Source of the DNA: Paenibacillus sp. SC116
GTDB lineage: Bacteria > Bacillota > Bacilli > Paenibacillales > Paenibacillaceae
Assembly (NCBI RefSeq): GCF_024733555.1
Contig: NZ_JANIOF010000001.1
Location: 1,450,856-1,514,855, forward strand
Length of the DNA: 64,000 bases
Direction of reading: 5' to 3'
In this document: positions 40,971-50,828 of the stretch, one piece after another
Layout of the letters: each line of letters opens with the position of its first letter
How positions within the stretch are numbered: the stretch's first letter is position 1
Made by a program: the position numbers and the translations under genes
The notes under the pieces: model-generated
What the model saw: only the letters and a program-made list of their open reading frames with translations
What the model was told of the DNA's origin: nothing
Database searches by the model: none

Positions 40971-42095
40971 ATGAAGTCATTACTTCGGATTATGCAAATC
41001 TCATTCACATACATCGGGACCGTAGTCGGTGCTGGGTTTGCAACAGGGCAGGAAATCGTCCAGTTCTTTACGTCCTATGGCAGATTAGCCATGATCACGA
41101 TATTTATAGCAAGCATCCTATTTGTTTGGCTTGGCACAAAGCTTATGCTCATCGCCAATCGTCTTCAGGCTCAATCCTATGAAGATGTCAATATCGCTTT
41201 GTTTGGCCAACGAACAGGAAAGCATATTAGCATGTTTACATTAATCGTACTTATAAGCGTCAATGGAGTTATGTTGGCTGGTGCCGGGTCTATTTTCGTG
41301 GAGCATCTAAATATGCACTACCAGACGGGACTGCTCCTCACTATGATTGCCGCCTACTTCGTACTGAATCGAGGAATGAATGCGATCGTGCATTTAAACT
41401 CTATCGTTGTACCCACAATGCTTATTTTTACTGCTTTTATATTATGGGATACGATTGAGATGCCAAGCACTTCAAATGCGTTTATGTTAATCAGTGACAA
41501 ACCTCTCTATGCTGCATGGTCTGCCCCTATTCTCTATAGCGCCTTTAATTTAGCCATGGCTCAAGCCGTTCTCGTACCTCTAGGTGCTTCCATGCGAGAT
41601 GAAAAAGTCATTCGCTGGGGAGGATGGATAGGCGGCATAATGATAGGGGGCATGCTGTTTGCTGGACACTTCGCATTATCTGCCCACATGCCAGGCATCA
41701 CGCAATATGATATTCCAATGGGCCATATTGCAGATGGACTCAGCATGTTTATCCAGATCGTATACATCGTGCTTATATTCTCAGAAATATTCACTACTTT
41801 TCTCGCCGATGTCTACGGCGTTTCCTTGCAAATTCGCCAGCGCTTCAAGCTGCCTCCTAAGCTCGTTATCGCTGGATTAATGTTATTCTGCTTCATTATG
41901 AGCCAGTTCGGATTTAAACCGCTAGTAGCATTTTTATACCCCGTATTCGGCATGTTTAGTATTTTATGGATGTATCTGCTCATCCGAATTAAGCCGGAAA
42001 CGATCCCTCAAGCGCCACCTGCTGACTTAATGCGGGGGTCAGGTACTTCAATCAAACTACTACGTTCTAAATTCAACCCGTTCAATCGATACTAA
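40971..42095 (+). CDS. ykvI: YkvI-family transporter
   Basis: About 374 residues with ten to eleven membrane segments, belonging to the YkvI family of the amino acid-polyamine-like transporters. The diagnostic N-terminal block is QISFTYIGTVVGAGFATGQE. Later segments include VLNRGMNAIVHLNSIVVPTM and AWSAPILYSAFNLAMAQAVL. The frame is open to 40872, but AAGGAGGTCACC lies 7 bases before the ATG at 40971. Substrate not known. Confidence 0.86.
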   Translation: MKSLLRIMQISFTYIGTVVGAGFATGQEIVQFFTSYGRLAMITIFIASILFVWLGTKLMLIANRLQAQSYEDVNIALFGQRTGKHISMFTLIVLISVNGVMLAGAGSIFVEHLNMHYQTGLLLTMIAAYFVLNRGMNAIVHLNSIVVPTMLIFTAFILWDTIEMPSTSNAFMLISDKPLYAAWSAPILYSAFNLAMAQAVLVPLGASMRDEKVIRWGGWIGGIMIGGMLFAGHFALSAHMPGITQYDIPMGHIADGLSMFIQIVYIVLIFSEIFTTFLADVYGVSLQIRQRFKLPPKLVIAGLMLFCFIMSQFGFKPLVAFLYPVFGMFSILWMYLLIRIKPETIPQAPPADLMRGSGTSIKLLRSKFNPFNRY

Positions 42096-42111
42096 ACCTT
42101 TTATATATAAA

Positions 42112-42142
42112 AAGCCTGTCAGGACACAAACCCGACAGGCTT
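42112..42142 (+). terminator. Terminator of ykvI
   Basis: AAGCCTGTC pairs with GACAGGCTT with a 13-base loop. Confidence 0.8.
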
Positions 42143-42231
42143 ACCATATATAATAAATCTCCCAAGCCTGCTCCTCCGCAACTCGTCTTTCGTCCCTTAT
42201 ACAAACATGTTCGAGTGATTAGTTTTAAACT

Positions 42232-42477
42232 CTATGCTCCAATCAACGATTCTCCGTTAACCACATAATACTTCGATGACCCTTCGCCATCTATCTCTTC
42301 TACCCAGCCTTCTTTTACGAATAGTTTCAGGCTCAAATATATCGTAGATAGTGAAACATGCCGGTTCTCCTTATGAAGCGTTGTATAAATATCTACTGCC
42401 GTTGTTGGCGACCATGTACGCTTCAGCATTGAAAGTACAATACTTTGCCTTTTCGTCAATGGAATTCCTCCAATCAT
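42232..42477 (-). CDS. Fur-like DNA-binding domain protein (81 aa)
   Basis: Equivalent to the N-terminal winged-helix of Fur/PerR proteins: LTKRQSIVLSMLKRTWSPTT, then AVDIYTTLHKENRHVSLSTI and YLSLKLFVKEGWVEEIDGEG, with the STIYLSLK recognition helix (where Fur has ATVYRNLK). It stops where Fur proteins begin their dimerisation and metal-binding domain, so it lacks the HHHDH and CxxC ligands. A perfect Fur box sits about 120 bases upstream. It may be a truncated paralogue with a dominant role, or an alternative single-domain HTH repressor. No upstream ribosome binding site is strong (AGGAATTCC). Confidence 0.72.
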   Translation of the reverse strand: MIGGIPLTKRQSIVLSMLKRTWSPTTAVDIYTTLHKENRHVSLSTIYLSLKLFVKEGWVEEIDGEGSSKYYVVNGESLIGA

Positions 42478-42598
42478 TGTTAACCTTGATTATGAATCAC
42501 CTTATCATCTCGTTCAGCCGTAGCCTCAGCCGAAAAAGTTCCAACTACTGCTTTTATGGACTATACTTATAAGCCACACAAACATATTTATTATTAGA

Positions 42599-42613
42599 TG
42601 ATAATTATTATCA
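42599..42613. promoter_or_regulatory. Fur box
   Basis: TGATAATTATTATCA, a perfect 7-1-7 inverted repeat, the Bacillus Fur core. It lies upstream of the minus-strand Fur-like gene and would place it under iron control. Confidence 0.75.
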
Positions 42614-42687
42614 TTTTATTCTTACTATAAGATAACACATCCTCATTAACTTATCAATAATAATTCTAATTTAAAAACAAAACTAAA

Positions 42688-42720
42688 AGGACAAGTCTAT
42701 TCTTTCAATAGACTTGTCCT
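42688..42720 (-). terminator. Terminator of the yhaO-yhaN operon
   Basis: AGGACAAGTCTATT pairs with AATAGACTTGTCCT around a 5-base loop; T-rich after it on the minus strand. Confidence 0.88.
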
Positions 42721-42748
42721 GAGACTGATTCTATATGCCGTTTTATCC

Positions 42749-45700
42749 TTATACGTTCAACACATGAGCATCAGGTACAATATCTAACAGCACGTCCACC
42801 ATATGAGGATGACAAGTTGTCCAGATTACTTGATGACGAACAAGCAGTTCCGGCAAACAAGCTAATGTCGCACGAAGTCGTGCTTCATCAAAATTCACAA
42901 ATATATCATCCCACACAAAGGGAAGCGCCGTACGTTCAGACATACCATCTGCCAAAGCAAAACGCATGGCCAAGTATGCCTGCTCCGCAGTTCCCCTACT
43001 TAATTGCAAGCTGTCGAACAATTTCCCATCTTCACGCTCAACAGAGATGGATGCACTGCCAAATGGCGTCAGCACTCGCACATATCGCCCTTCCGTCATC
43101 CGCTGTAAATAATGGCTCGCCCGTTGAAACACAAGTGGCTGCTTCTCCTCTTCATACCGTTTGCGTGTGCGCCTTATCAACGTCTTCGCAAGGGCATGAA
43201 CCGCATATCGTTCAGCCTGTGCATCAAGCTTCGCTTCTAGTGAGGCTTGCTCTTGAACAATATGCTCCTTCATAATACGCTGTCTTAAACTATCGATCTC
43301 CTGCTGAACCCGGCCAAATTGCCGCTCTACTTCACGCTGCTGCTCTTCATGACGCTGGACTTGCTCCAGAAGCATATCCGCCCTCTGCGCAAGTGCTTGC
43401 TTATCATGCTTTACAAGCAGCGCTTCTATCGGGATGAATTCTGCCTCGGTACCACCACGATAGCAAATTGCCTCTACTTGGCGCAATTCGATACGCAATT
43501 GCCTATACGCTGCCGCTTGACGTTGAAGAGCAAGAAACTCATCTTCCCCTGACGTCCCGGCCTCATCCCATAATTGCTGGTGCATATGGGATGCTTGAAT
43601 TCGTTCAACTTGCAGTCCTTCATATTTGAATTCGAGCTCACGGCGCTGTAGTTCAAGCTGACGGAACGCAACAAATGTCTGTTCTTCTTGTTCCATCTGC
43701 TCTTGCAAACGGGCAATTGAAGAAAATAGAATCTCCCTTAATTCAATCCATCGCTTACTGTCAAATGGTACAGAAAGAAAGAGCTTAAAGCCGTTGGTGA
43801 TATCCACACCGTCCACACTCGTTGCATACTCTTCGCCTGCCGCCTGTAATGCTTGATGGGATTGTTCCATAATGCGATTACACTCATCCCAGTAGGATTG
43901 AACTTGCTCCCACAATCGACGCTCACGTTCACGCAACCTAAGTGTCTGCTGGTGAAGCTGAATCGCTTGTTCAACGCGCCGCAAATGCTCCTGCACATTT
44001 GCAGAACTCCACGATTCTGGCAGCGCGTGCTCTTGAAGCCACGTCTGCCATACTTGATTATGAAGCTCCACGTTGTGAATAGCAGCCTCTACTTCTTGAG
44101 CAGATAGGCGGATGCGGCGTTCTGCTTGTTCAACCTCATCGGCAGACAACTGTCGTCTACGTTCCAACCGCAGCCATTCTTCCTGCCACGCCAACACCAT
44201 TTGCCACGCTGATTGAACAATTATTTCTTTTCGCTCACCATGATGCTGAGCAGAAACAATAGCTAGAACAGGTTTCAAACCTTTCACAATCTCTTCTCTG
44301 ATGACAGCAATCTGCTGCGCCGTGTCTGCATGTGAGGCATCTGTTTGCACAGACGAACGCTCAGAAAGTTCCTGCTTCTTTTCCCCCAATACGAACAAAG
44401 AAATAGAAGCTCCAACGATACCTATAATAAATAGCACGCCCGCTGCTAACCACAACCCGTTAAATCCCAGTACAACAGCTGTACAAGTACCCATCAACAT
44501 TAAAATAAATGCTGTCATACGATTCGACGACTGGTCCGTCTTACTACTTTTACGGGCAGCTCGACTGCCTCGATAAGAAAGGCTTCCATCATCCTGTGCA
44601 GCTTCATGTTGTCCAAAACTTTCGGACGCCATCGAATTCGAATAATGGAGCAACCGCTCTTCTGCATCCTGTAACTGGGCCCATGAGCGCTGTATACGAT
44701 CGATTTCGCTAACTGCAGGTGACCATCCGCTATTTGCAGCTCCTGCCGACCTATGTCCTTCACATGCCAACTCCGCTTGTTCAAAGCCGCTTGTCAGCTC
44801 ACTGTATTCCCGCATCTTGCGAGCATGCTCTTGGGAAGCAGTATGCTTATCTCTAAGAACACGTTCAGATTCCAACTGCATACTTTCAACTTCATGTCCC
44901 AGTGAATAGGGCCAATCACTCTCATAGAGCTGTTCTGCTGTCCAGTTAGCACCGGATTGTCGTGCCAGCAACTGCAGTTCCGCTTCACAGCTATCTGCCT
45001 CCTGTGCTAGTTCACGTGCAGAATCCGCCCAATGCCTTACCGTTTCGACCATGCTGACCAATCGCTTCACTTCAACGGCAGACTGCAGCACTTCTTTGCG
45101 TGGAGACAACTTCCTTAACTCCAGCATGTTACTCTGCTTATCCCGTTCTAGCTGCTCTTCACGAAGCTCTAATCGCTCACGCTCACGAACGAATGCATCC
45201 CATCGCTCATCCCAAGCTGTATGCCATGATGCGGAAGATTGCAAGTCAGCGAGTTGAGCCTTTATCGAAAGGAAATGAACCCAGTCATCCGAAATATGAA
45301 GAGCTCGTTCTGTCCAGCCGTTTTCCTGCTTGCACTGTGTATTTTCATCATGCAAAGCAGATCGCAGCTGTTTCAATTGTTCTTGCTCCTCATAAAGCAA
45401 TTGCAGCTTCCCTTGCAATCGATCCGCATCCCGCTTCAGTTTATACACACGATCTAAGTTATTCAAAGTGACTGCTATCGGCTGCGTGCGTCCTCGCTGC
45501 TTGTACAGATTGTCCAGCTCCTGCTGCAAAGACTGTTCGCTTAATACGACAGAACGACCTGCCTGAAAGCCGCTGTCATACATAAATGCACGCAGCTCAT
45601 CTCCTTGCAGCGTATGTACAGCGTGCAGCTCATCAAGTGAAATCGCGAAAAGACGACCGAACAATTCAGGATGTACGCCGCCTAACAGTTCCCGTTCCAT

Positions 45701-46036
45701 ATCCGATTGGCGCAGCTCATGTATCGCTCCATCATCGCCCAACCTTTGAATGGCGGTGCCCCCGTCTGCCTTATTGCTGGACCGAGTGAGCAGCCATCTA
45801 TGCTCATGAGCATCAGTTGCTTCCATTCGTCCTGCAAACACTTGCTCACCAGCTAAGCCATATCGATCTGAGGCTCGTTTTGGCCTACCGTAAAGCATCA
45901 TTTTTATCGCATCTGTTATTGTGCTTTTTCCCGACTCATTTGGGCCCAAAATAACCGTCAAGCCATAAGACGAAAAAGAGTAGGACCTATTGTATAAATG
46001 CCCAAGTCGCTCTATATCCACACGTTCAATCCTCAT
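42749..46036 (-). CDS. yhaN: SbcC-like ATPase YhaN
   Basis: About 1095-residue AAA-type ATPase of the SMC/Rad50/SbcC type. N-terminal half-ATPase: RIERVDIERLGHLYNRSYSF and Walker A VILGPNESGKSTITDAI. Long coiled coils (EERLREERERLRELRQ-like composition, rich in E, Q, R, L) fill the middle and flank a double membrane segment (TAFILMLMGTCTAVVLGFNG, VLFIIGIVGASISLFVLG), a known trait of YhaN. The C-terminal half supplies the signature LSRGTAEQAYLAMRFALADG and Walker B LPFVWDDIFVNFDE. Start is ATG at 46036, overlapping the yhaO stop. Works with YhaO, probably in DNA end processing at the membrane. Confidence 0.92.
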   Translation of the reverse strand: MRIERVDIERLGHLYNRSYSFSSYGLTVILGPNESGKSTITDAIKMMLYGRPKRASDRYGLAGEQVFAGRMEATDAHEHRWLLTRSSNKADGGTAIQRLGDDGAIHELRQSDMERELLGGVHPELFGRLFAISLDELHAVHTLQGDELRAFMYDSGFQAGRSVVLSEQSLQQELDNLYKQRGRTQPIAVTLNNLDRVYKLKRDADRLQGKLQLLYEEQEQLKQLRSALHDENTQCKQENGWTERALHISDDWVHFLSIKAQLADLQSSASWHTAWDERWDAFVRERERLELREEQLERDKQSNMLELRKLSPRKEVLQSAVEVKRLVSMVETVRHWADSARELAQEADSCEAELQLLARQSGANWTAEQLYESDWPYSLGHEVESMQLESERVLRDKHTASQEHARKMREYSELTSGFEQAELACEGHRSAGAANSGWSPAVSEIDRIQRSWAQLQDAEERLLHYSNSMASESFGQHEAAQDDGSLSYRGSRAARKSSKTDQSSNRMTAFILMLMGTCTAVVLGFNGLWLAAGVLFIIGIVGASISLFVLGEKKQELSERSSVQTDASHADTAQQIAVIREEIVKGLKPVLAIVSAQHHGERKEIIVQSAWQMVLAWQEEWLRLERRRQLSADEVEQAERRIRLSAQEVEAAIHNVELHNQVWQTWLQEHALPESWSSANVQEHLRRVEQAIQLHQQTLRLRERERRLWEQVQSYWDECNRIMEQSHQALQAAGEEYATSVDGVDITNGFKLFLSVPFDSKRWIELREILFSSIARLQEQMEQEEQTFVAFRQLELQRRELEFKYEGLQVERIQASHMHQQLWDEAGTSGEDEFLALQRQAAAYRQLRIELRQVEAICYRGGTEAEFIPIEALLVKHDKQALAQRADMLLEQVQRHEEQQREVERQFGRVQQEIDSLRQRIMKEHIVQEQASLEAKLDAQAERYAVHALAKTLIRRTRKRYEEEKQPLVFQRASHYLQRMTEGRYVRVLTPFGSASISVEREDGKLFDSLQLSRGTAEQAYLAMRFALADGMSERTALPFVWDDIFVNFDEARLRATLACLPELLVRHQVIWTTCHPHMVDVLLDIVPDAHVLNV

Positions 46037-47385
46037 GTCAGCTGCTCCTCTCCCTGCAGCATATCGACCGCCACTATCAATGCTTCTTCCAGCCATTTAC
46101 GCCGAACTTCGACAGGCTGACTTCCCAACCATTGTTGCAGCTTAAGATTCCCGCCTAAGGTCAGCAATGCTTCCTGTATAAGTTCTTCAACCGCATCATC
46201 AGACTCGCATACTATATCCGTCATTCGGATGAGCTCACCTGCAAAGGATTCTGATTCCCTCCAAGCTGCCATGTCAACTACAGCTTGGCTATGTACACGA
46301 AGCTGAATGGGCCACACCGCATCAAGCCCTTCTTCTAACCGAAGACGCTCTGCCTCTCTCCACGCCTCTTCCAGCTCGATTGCCAATCTCCCACGCTTCA
46401 GTTCTGTATGCAGCTCCGATGAACCAGTCAATGTCAGCCGAACACAGCTCAATCGGTCTGTTCCACGCACTTCCTCTACCAAGGCAAACATAGCTTCCAA
46501 CAGGTCCTGTTTCGTCTCGATCATTTGTAGGGATAAGCTTTCATCAAACCATCGAACATCGTCCAACGGGTGAAAAACAAGCTCGGTTGCCCCATCCTCT
46601 AGTACGTCTACCACGTAAACGCCTTTCGCACCTTTTTCCTTTATGTGCCTACCTTGAATATTACCGGCATATACGATATAAGGCTGTTCCTGTATCACTT
46701 CTCGCTTGTGGATATGCCCCAGTGCCCAGTAGTCATAACCTTTTCGAATCAAGTCCCCTCGTGAACATGGAGCATACGGGTCATGTTCAGCACGTCCATC
46801 AACCGTTCCATGAAGCATGCCGATACGATACAATCGCTCTGACGATGGCATCACATTTCCATCGTCCATACTGCCAACCACTTGCAATTGATGTTCCTTC
46901 GCATGATGCTCTGGCTGTTCAGGATAGTGCATAACGATATTGTCATAGACTGCTTTTTGCCCATAGGACATACCTGTTACGACAGCAACAGGCTTTCCAG
47001 ATCGATTGTATATCAAATGACAGGAGGGCTTATCTGTACCAAAAACAGTTACCCCAGATGGCCATGACCAAGTATCTTCTTCCGTCAATGGATCGTGATT
47101 ACCATGTATAATAAACACAGCTATTCCTTTATCGGATAGCCGTTTCATGCCACGCTCTAGCCGCCATACCGCCCTTAACGAACGATGAGTGCTATCATGC
47201 AAATCTCCACTTAGCAAAACCGCATCCGCTTCCACTTGGATCGCCAAGTCTACAAGCCGATCCCACGCTCGGAACACACCTTGCTCCAATCGCTCTTGCA
47301 GCACATCCGGCAGGGTTTGCAGCCCACGCAAGGGACTATCAAGGTGAAGATCTGCCGCATGGATAAATCGCAGCATTCTGCTCAT
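46033..47385 (-). CDS. yhaO: SbcD-like metallophosphoesterase YhaO
   Basis: 450 residues. Metallophosphatase motifs in order: FIHAADLHLDSPLRGL (D-x-H), AVLLSGDLHDS (GD-x-H/D), FIIHGNHDPLTEEDTW (GNHD), ALGHIHKREVIQ (GHxH). These bind two manganese ions and cut DNA. The C-terminal 150 residues are helical and would bind YhaN. The stop overlaps the yhaN ATG by 4 bases, so the pair is co-translated. Confidence 0.92.
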   Translation of the reverse strand: MSRMLRFIHAADLHLDSPLRGLQTLPDVLQERLEQGVFRAWDRLVDLAIQVEADAVLLSGDLHDSTHRSLRAVWRLERGMKRLSDKGIAVFIIHGNHDPLTEEDTWSWPSGVTVFGTDKPSCHLIYNRSGKPVAVVTGMSYGQKAVYDNIVMHYPEQPEHHAKEHQLQVVGSMDDGNVMPSSERLYRIGMLHGTVDGRAEHDPYAPCSRGDLIRKGYDYWALGHIHKREVIQEQPYIVYAGNIQGRHIKEKGAKGVYVVDVLEDGATELVFHPLDDVRWFDESLSLQMIETKQDLLEAMFALVEEVRGTDRLSCVRLTLTGSSELHTELKRGRLAIELEEAWREAERLRLEEGLDAVWPIQLRVHSQAVVDMAAWRESESFAGELIRMTDIVCESDDAVEELIQEALLTLGGNLKLQQWLGSQPVEVRRKWLEEALIVAVDMLQGEEQLT

Positions 47386-47428
47386 TGGCAGGCCTCCTTA
47401 CGAACATACTTTCTCTCTAGTATAACGA

Positions 47429-47463
47429 ATAAGCCGATGCATCGCCATGCATCGGCTTATTTT
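47429..47463 (-). terminator. Terminator of the glycosyltransferase gene
   Basis: AATAAGCCGATGCAT pairs with ATGCATCGGCTTATT around CGCC. It lies past the glycosyltransferase stop at 47531 and upstream of yhaO. Confidence 0.7.
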
Positions 47464-47530
47464 AAACACAAGCATATTTACCTTGTCGTTCTATCTCTTA
47501 CCAATCTCTTTTCGATAAACTAACCGCTAT

Positions 47531-48655
47531 TTACTTTCTATATGCAAGATAGATTTGCTTCAGTTCGTGCACAACACGCGATAAGGAATACACCTGCTTC
47601 GCCTTAGACCATGCTGTTCTAGCCAATTCATAGCGGAAAAACGAATCCGTTATAATTCGCTCCATAGCATTGGTCAAAGCTCCAACATCATTAGGAGGAA
47701 CGAGCAAGCCATTTACGCCATCCTCGATTTGTTCTCCAATGCCGCCCACATTGGTCCCCACCAACGCTAACCAGCAAAGGGCAGCTTCTGCAAATACAGA
47801 ACCAAACGCTTCTGCACGAGACGGCAGAACAAATATATCGGAAAACGGCATGAACTCTTCGGGATGAAGCATGTAGCCGTAAAATATCGTTTCATCGTAA
47901 ATTTCTAGTTCAACAGCCATCTCTTCCAATTGCTTTCGTATCGGACCGTCTCCGATAATATGAAGAACAAACGGATAACCTCTACGTTTCAACTCTGCAC
48001 AAGCATGCAGCAGAACATCTATCCCTTTCGCGGGAACTAGACGACATACCGTAATTAACTGTGGAACCTCGTTATCATGGGCAATAGGCTTGAATCTTTT
48101 CTCATCAAAGCCATTAGACAGTACTCCAATCTGTTCAGGCTGTTGGACATAAGGTGTCAAATAAGCCTTAAAAGACTCTGACACGGTCATAATCTTATCC
48201 GCTTTCGCTTCCAGTTCTTTATAGATCGATGTTAAAAATTGATGTTCACTGCTTCCTGGCTTAATATGCTCATTTAAAATAAGCTCTTGTTCATAACTAG
48301 AATGAATCGTCACAATGAGCGGGATATCCGGGAACAGCCGCTTCATTGCTAGAGCAGCGATCGGATGATGCGCATGTATAAGATCATAGGGCTGCTGGAT
48401 ACGCAGCTTGGTCCACCATATATAATCCCGATAGGTTTGTATATATTTCTGAACGACAGGAGAACTTTCATACTTCTCCCAATTAAACGTTTCAAATTCA
48501 ACACTATCTTGACCTTTACCACGTATGCGTTTAGGCAATGAGAATAGCTCCATTGACCAGTTAGAGGACTGAAATCGCTCCAATAAGTGAGGAATCATGG
48601 AGGATACGCCGCCAGGCTGTTCAGGCGGGAAGAACAAAGCTTGCAAAATCTTCAT
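47531..48655 (-). CDS. Glycosyltransferase family 4 protein
   Basis: About 374 residues of the GT-B fold. N-terminal acceptor half: KILQALFFPPEQPGGVSSMI, then YDLIHAHHPIAALAMKRLFP. Nucleotide-sugar half: RLVPAKGIDVLLHACAELKR, HIIGDGPIRKQLEEMAVELE, FYGYMLHPEEFMPFSDIFVL and PSRAEAFGSVFAEAALCWLA (the E-x7-E motif). Start is the ATG at 48655 with AAGGAGG; the frame is open to 48685. Transfers a sugar to a glycolipid or polysaccharide; substrate unknown. No other glycan gene is adjacent. Confidence 0.88.
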   Translation of the reverse strand: MKILQALFFPPEQPGGVSSMIPHLLERFQSSNWSMELFSLPKRIRGKGQDSVEFETFNWEKYESSPVVQKYIQTYRDYIWWTKLRIQQPYDLIHAHHPIAALAMKRLFPDIPLIVTIHSSYEQELILNEHIKPGSSEHQFLTSIYKELEAKADKIMTVSESFKAYLTPYVQQPEQIGVLSNGFDEKRFKPIAHDNEVPQLITVCRLVPAKGIDVLLHACAELKRRGYPFVLHIIGDGPIRKQLEEMAVELEIYDETIFYGYMLHPEEFMPFSDIFVLPSRAEAFGSVFAEAALCWLALVGTNVGGIGEQIEDGVNGLLVPPNDVGALTNAMERIITDSFFRYELARTAWSKAKQVYSLSRVVHELKQIYLAYRK

Positions 48656-48749
48656 AGGTGCCCCTCCTTTTTCTTCGCATTTCACACACCATCGTTTATA
48701 ATATATTAGAAGTTAAATAACAGTAAAGTACAATATTAGGAGTGCCCCC

Positions 48750-49922
48750 ATGTACGAGAATGTGAAATTGTTGTTCACAGATAGCGATGTCATCGCGCTA
48801 ACGAGTATGTGTCACCTATATATCATGCTCATAATGATGCTGATGGCTTTTCGCCTGTATATGAAACAACGTTCAAATGCTTATATATTACTTTTCCTAT
48901 CCGTTGTCATTATGGCGCTGGATCGCTTAATGATTATTAATGATTCGGCTCTGGACAACCCGACACAGCAAGTGCTCGGCGCAGGAAGATCCGTCTTATT
49001 CATGACATCTTTCTTAATGATAAATGTCGCCATCTTACGACTATACAAACGCTTTAATCGCAAGATGCGCATGCGTTTCACGATTTTATTTCTAGGTGTA
49101 CCGATCACCTCTTACTTATCTTTACTGCTCTCTCCTGATGGCAGCTATATCGAGATTACAGCATGGCCGCTTATTATTTATCAAGTACTCATCGCATTAT
49201 TATGTTACAGGTGGATCGCACCAAAAATCAACCAACGCACTCGTTACACCTGTGCTATCATTGCCTACCTTGGCGTACTGCTTACTATATTTATTAATGT
49301 ATTGTGGTACGAAGGGAAGAGTGAGTCACTGCTTATTACGAAGCTGTTTATGATATTAATTTATTTTACAATCGTACTGTTTATATTCTTTGAACGAATT
49401 ATCGAAAATTTACAAACCACGTACCGCTCTTCCATTACCGATGGATTAACTGGTTTGTACAATCGCCGTTTTATGTATCAGCGAATGAATCATTATACAG
49501 CCAAGGGCCAAAAAGTATCCGTTATCTTTTGTGATATTGATAATTTCAAACGCCTCAATGATACGAAAGGCCATCTCGTAGCAGATGAAGTTTTAATAAA
49601 AGTTGCCCAAATCATCAGAGATGAAGTAGATGATTTCGGTTTGGCTGGACGATTTGGCGGAGAAGAAATCATTGCATTTGTGCAGCATAAGCAGAAACAG
49701 CTTCATCCCGCACATATCGCAGAACAAATTCGATCACGAATCGAAGAAGAAACGGGTTCTACGATAAGCATCGGCTACAGCTCCCTGATTAAAGGGCAAA
49801 CGATCGAGGAACTCGTACGAGAAGCAGATCAAGCGATGTATCATTCCAAGCAAACTGGAAAAAATCGTGTTACTTGCTATCAAGACATTGAAGGCAGAAT
49901 TACACCTCTAAGTACATATTAA
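48750..49922 (+). CDS. GGDEF-domain diguanylate cyclase
   Basis: 390 residues. The first 220 form a sensor with about seven membrane segments (for example YIMLIMMLMAFRLYMKQRSN, VVIMALDRLMIINDS, LLIYQVLIALLCYRW). The C-terminal GGDEF domain (DGLTGLYNRRFMYQRMNHYT onward) has the active-site loop GRFGGEEIIAFV, i.e. GGEE, so it should make cyclic di-GMP from two GTP. The usual inhibitory RxxD site five residues before the loop is not present. AGGAGTG precedes the ATG. Divergent from the glycosyltransferase gene. Confidence 0.9.
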   Translation: MYENVKLLFTDSDVIALTSMCHLYIMLIMMLMAFRLYMKQRSNAYILLFLSVVIMALDRLMIINDSALDNPTQQVLGAGRSVLFMTSFLMINVAILRLYKRFNRKMRMRFTILFLGVPITSYLSLLLSPDGSYIEITAWPLIIYQVLIALLCYRWIAPKINQRTRYTCAIIAYLGVLLTIFINVLWYEGKSESLLITKLFMILIYFTIVLFIFFERIIENLQTTYRSSITDGLTGLYNRRFMYQRMNHYTAKGQKVSVIFCDIDNFKRLNDTKGHLVADEVLIKVAQIIRDEVDDFGLAGRFGGEEIIAFVQHKQKQLHPAHIAEQIRSRIEEETGSTISIGYSSLIKGQTIEELVREADQAMYHSKQTGKNRVTCYQDIEGRITPLSTY

Positions 49923-49967
49923 AGTCATTTTTCATACAATAACTCCGACACCATACATATAACAACG

Positions 49968-50010
49968 AAAAACCTCCATTTCCACCAATGCAGTGGATCT
50001 GGAGGTTTTT
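49968..50010. terminator. Bidirectional terminator
   Basis: AAAAACCTCCA pairs with TGGAGGTTTTT, inner TTTCCAC/GTGGATC. It serves both the cyclase and the converging ABC operon. Confidence 0.88.
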
Positions 50011-50063
50011 CATCTCTTCATTTCTCAGTTACGAGTCTTACATTCGAGCTAACTATTATTGAA

Positions 50064-50828
50064 TTATTGAATATCACGCTTTTTGAACACCAAGATGGAG
50101 ACAAGAAGCAGCGCTAACATGTACAGTGCATAGATACCGAATGAAAAGCCAAATGTGACACCCTCGATTGGTGGTTCTCCTTTATAATACGGACTCCAAT
50201 CCAGATGCGGAAACACCGTATACTTGTACCATGGCTTTTCATCAATAAACATACTAAGCATTCCTGCCAACGAATTCAATATAACGGCAATACTAATTGA
50301 AAGTCCTAAGCTTCTTGTCAATACAGCTGCTGTGAACGCTACAAAAATATAAAACAATTCATTTGGCAAAGTCAAAAAGAATGGAAGAATGGTTCCCTCC
50401 CACAACAAATTAATTCCGCCAACAGAAGAGTCAAATAAGATAAACGCGGCAAGCGCCGTTACAATCAACATAGCGAAATTAACGAACAAGACGACTAAAA
50501 TAATCGTAACTAACTTAGACATTAAAATCGTTGTTCGGCTAGCAGGTCTAATCAGCAATTGCTTAATCGTTCCATCTTTGAACTCATCTGTAATGATCTG
50601 CGATGCAATGACGATGGAGAAAATACCTGTAAACACACTCGTGATTTCAAAAATAACCGAAGTAAATCCAACACTGCCCACTTCACTACTACCCTCTGAT
50701 TGAAACCATAACTGAAGGCCAATCGCAGCGGCTAGAACAATAAGCAAGAAAATAAGGTAGTATGGCAGCTGTCTCTTGCTCGTTATCTTCATCCATTCAT
50801 TCCGCACTAATGCTGTAAAGTAACTCAT
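50064..50828 (-). CDS. ABC-2-type permease
   Basis: 254 residues with six membrane segments (YYLIFLLIVLAAAIGLQLWF, IFSIVIASQIITDEFKDGTI with the ABC-2 loop, TIILVVLFVNFAMLIVTALA, FTAAVLTRSLGLSISIAVIL and others). Its start overlaps the ATPase stop by four bases (ATGA). It probably exports a lantibiotic- or antibiotic-like substrate; the closest known type is BcrAB/NatAB. Substrate unknown. Confidence 0.85.
   Translation of the reverse strand: MSYFTALVRNEWMKITSKRQLPYYLIFLLIVLAAAIGLQLWFQSEGSSEVGSVGFTSVIFEITSVFTGIFSIVIASQIITDEFKDGTIKQLLIRPASRTTILMSKLVTIILVVLFVNFAMLIVTALAAFILFDSSVGGINLLWEGTILPFFLTLPNELFYIFVAFTAAVLTRSLGLSISIAVILNSLAGMLSMFIDEKPWYKYTVFPHLDWSPYYKGEPPIEGVTFGFSFGIYALYMLALLLVSILVFKKRDIQ

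Noticed and set aside
48750..49922. Product-inhibited diguanylate cyclase
   Set aside because: The RxxD inhibitory site expected five residues before GGEE is not present, so I do not claim feedback control.
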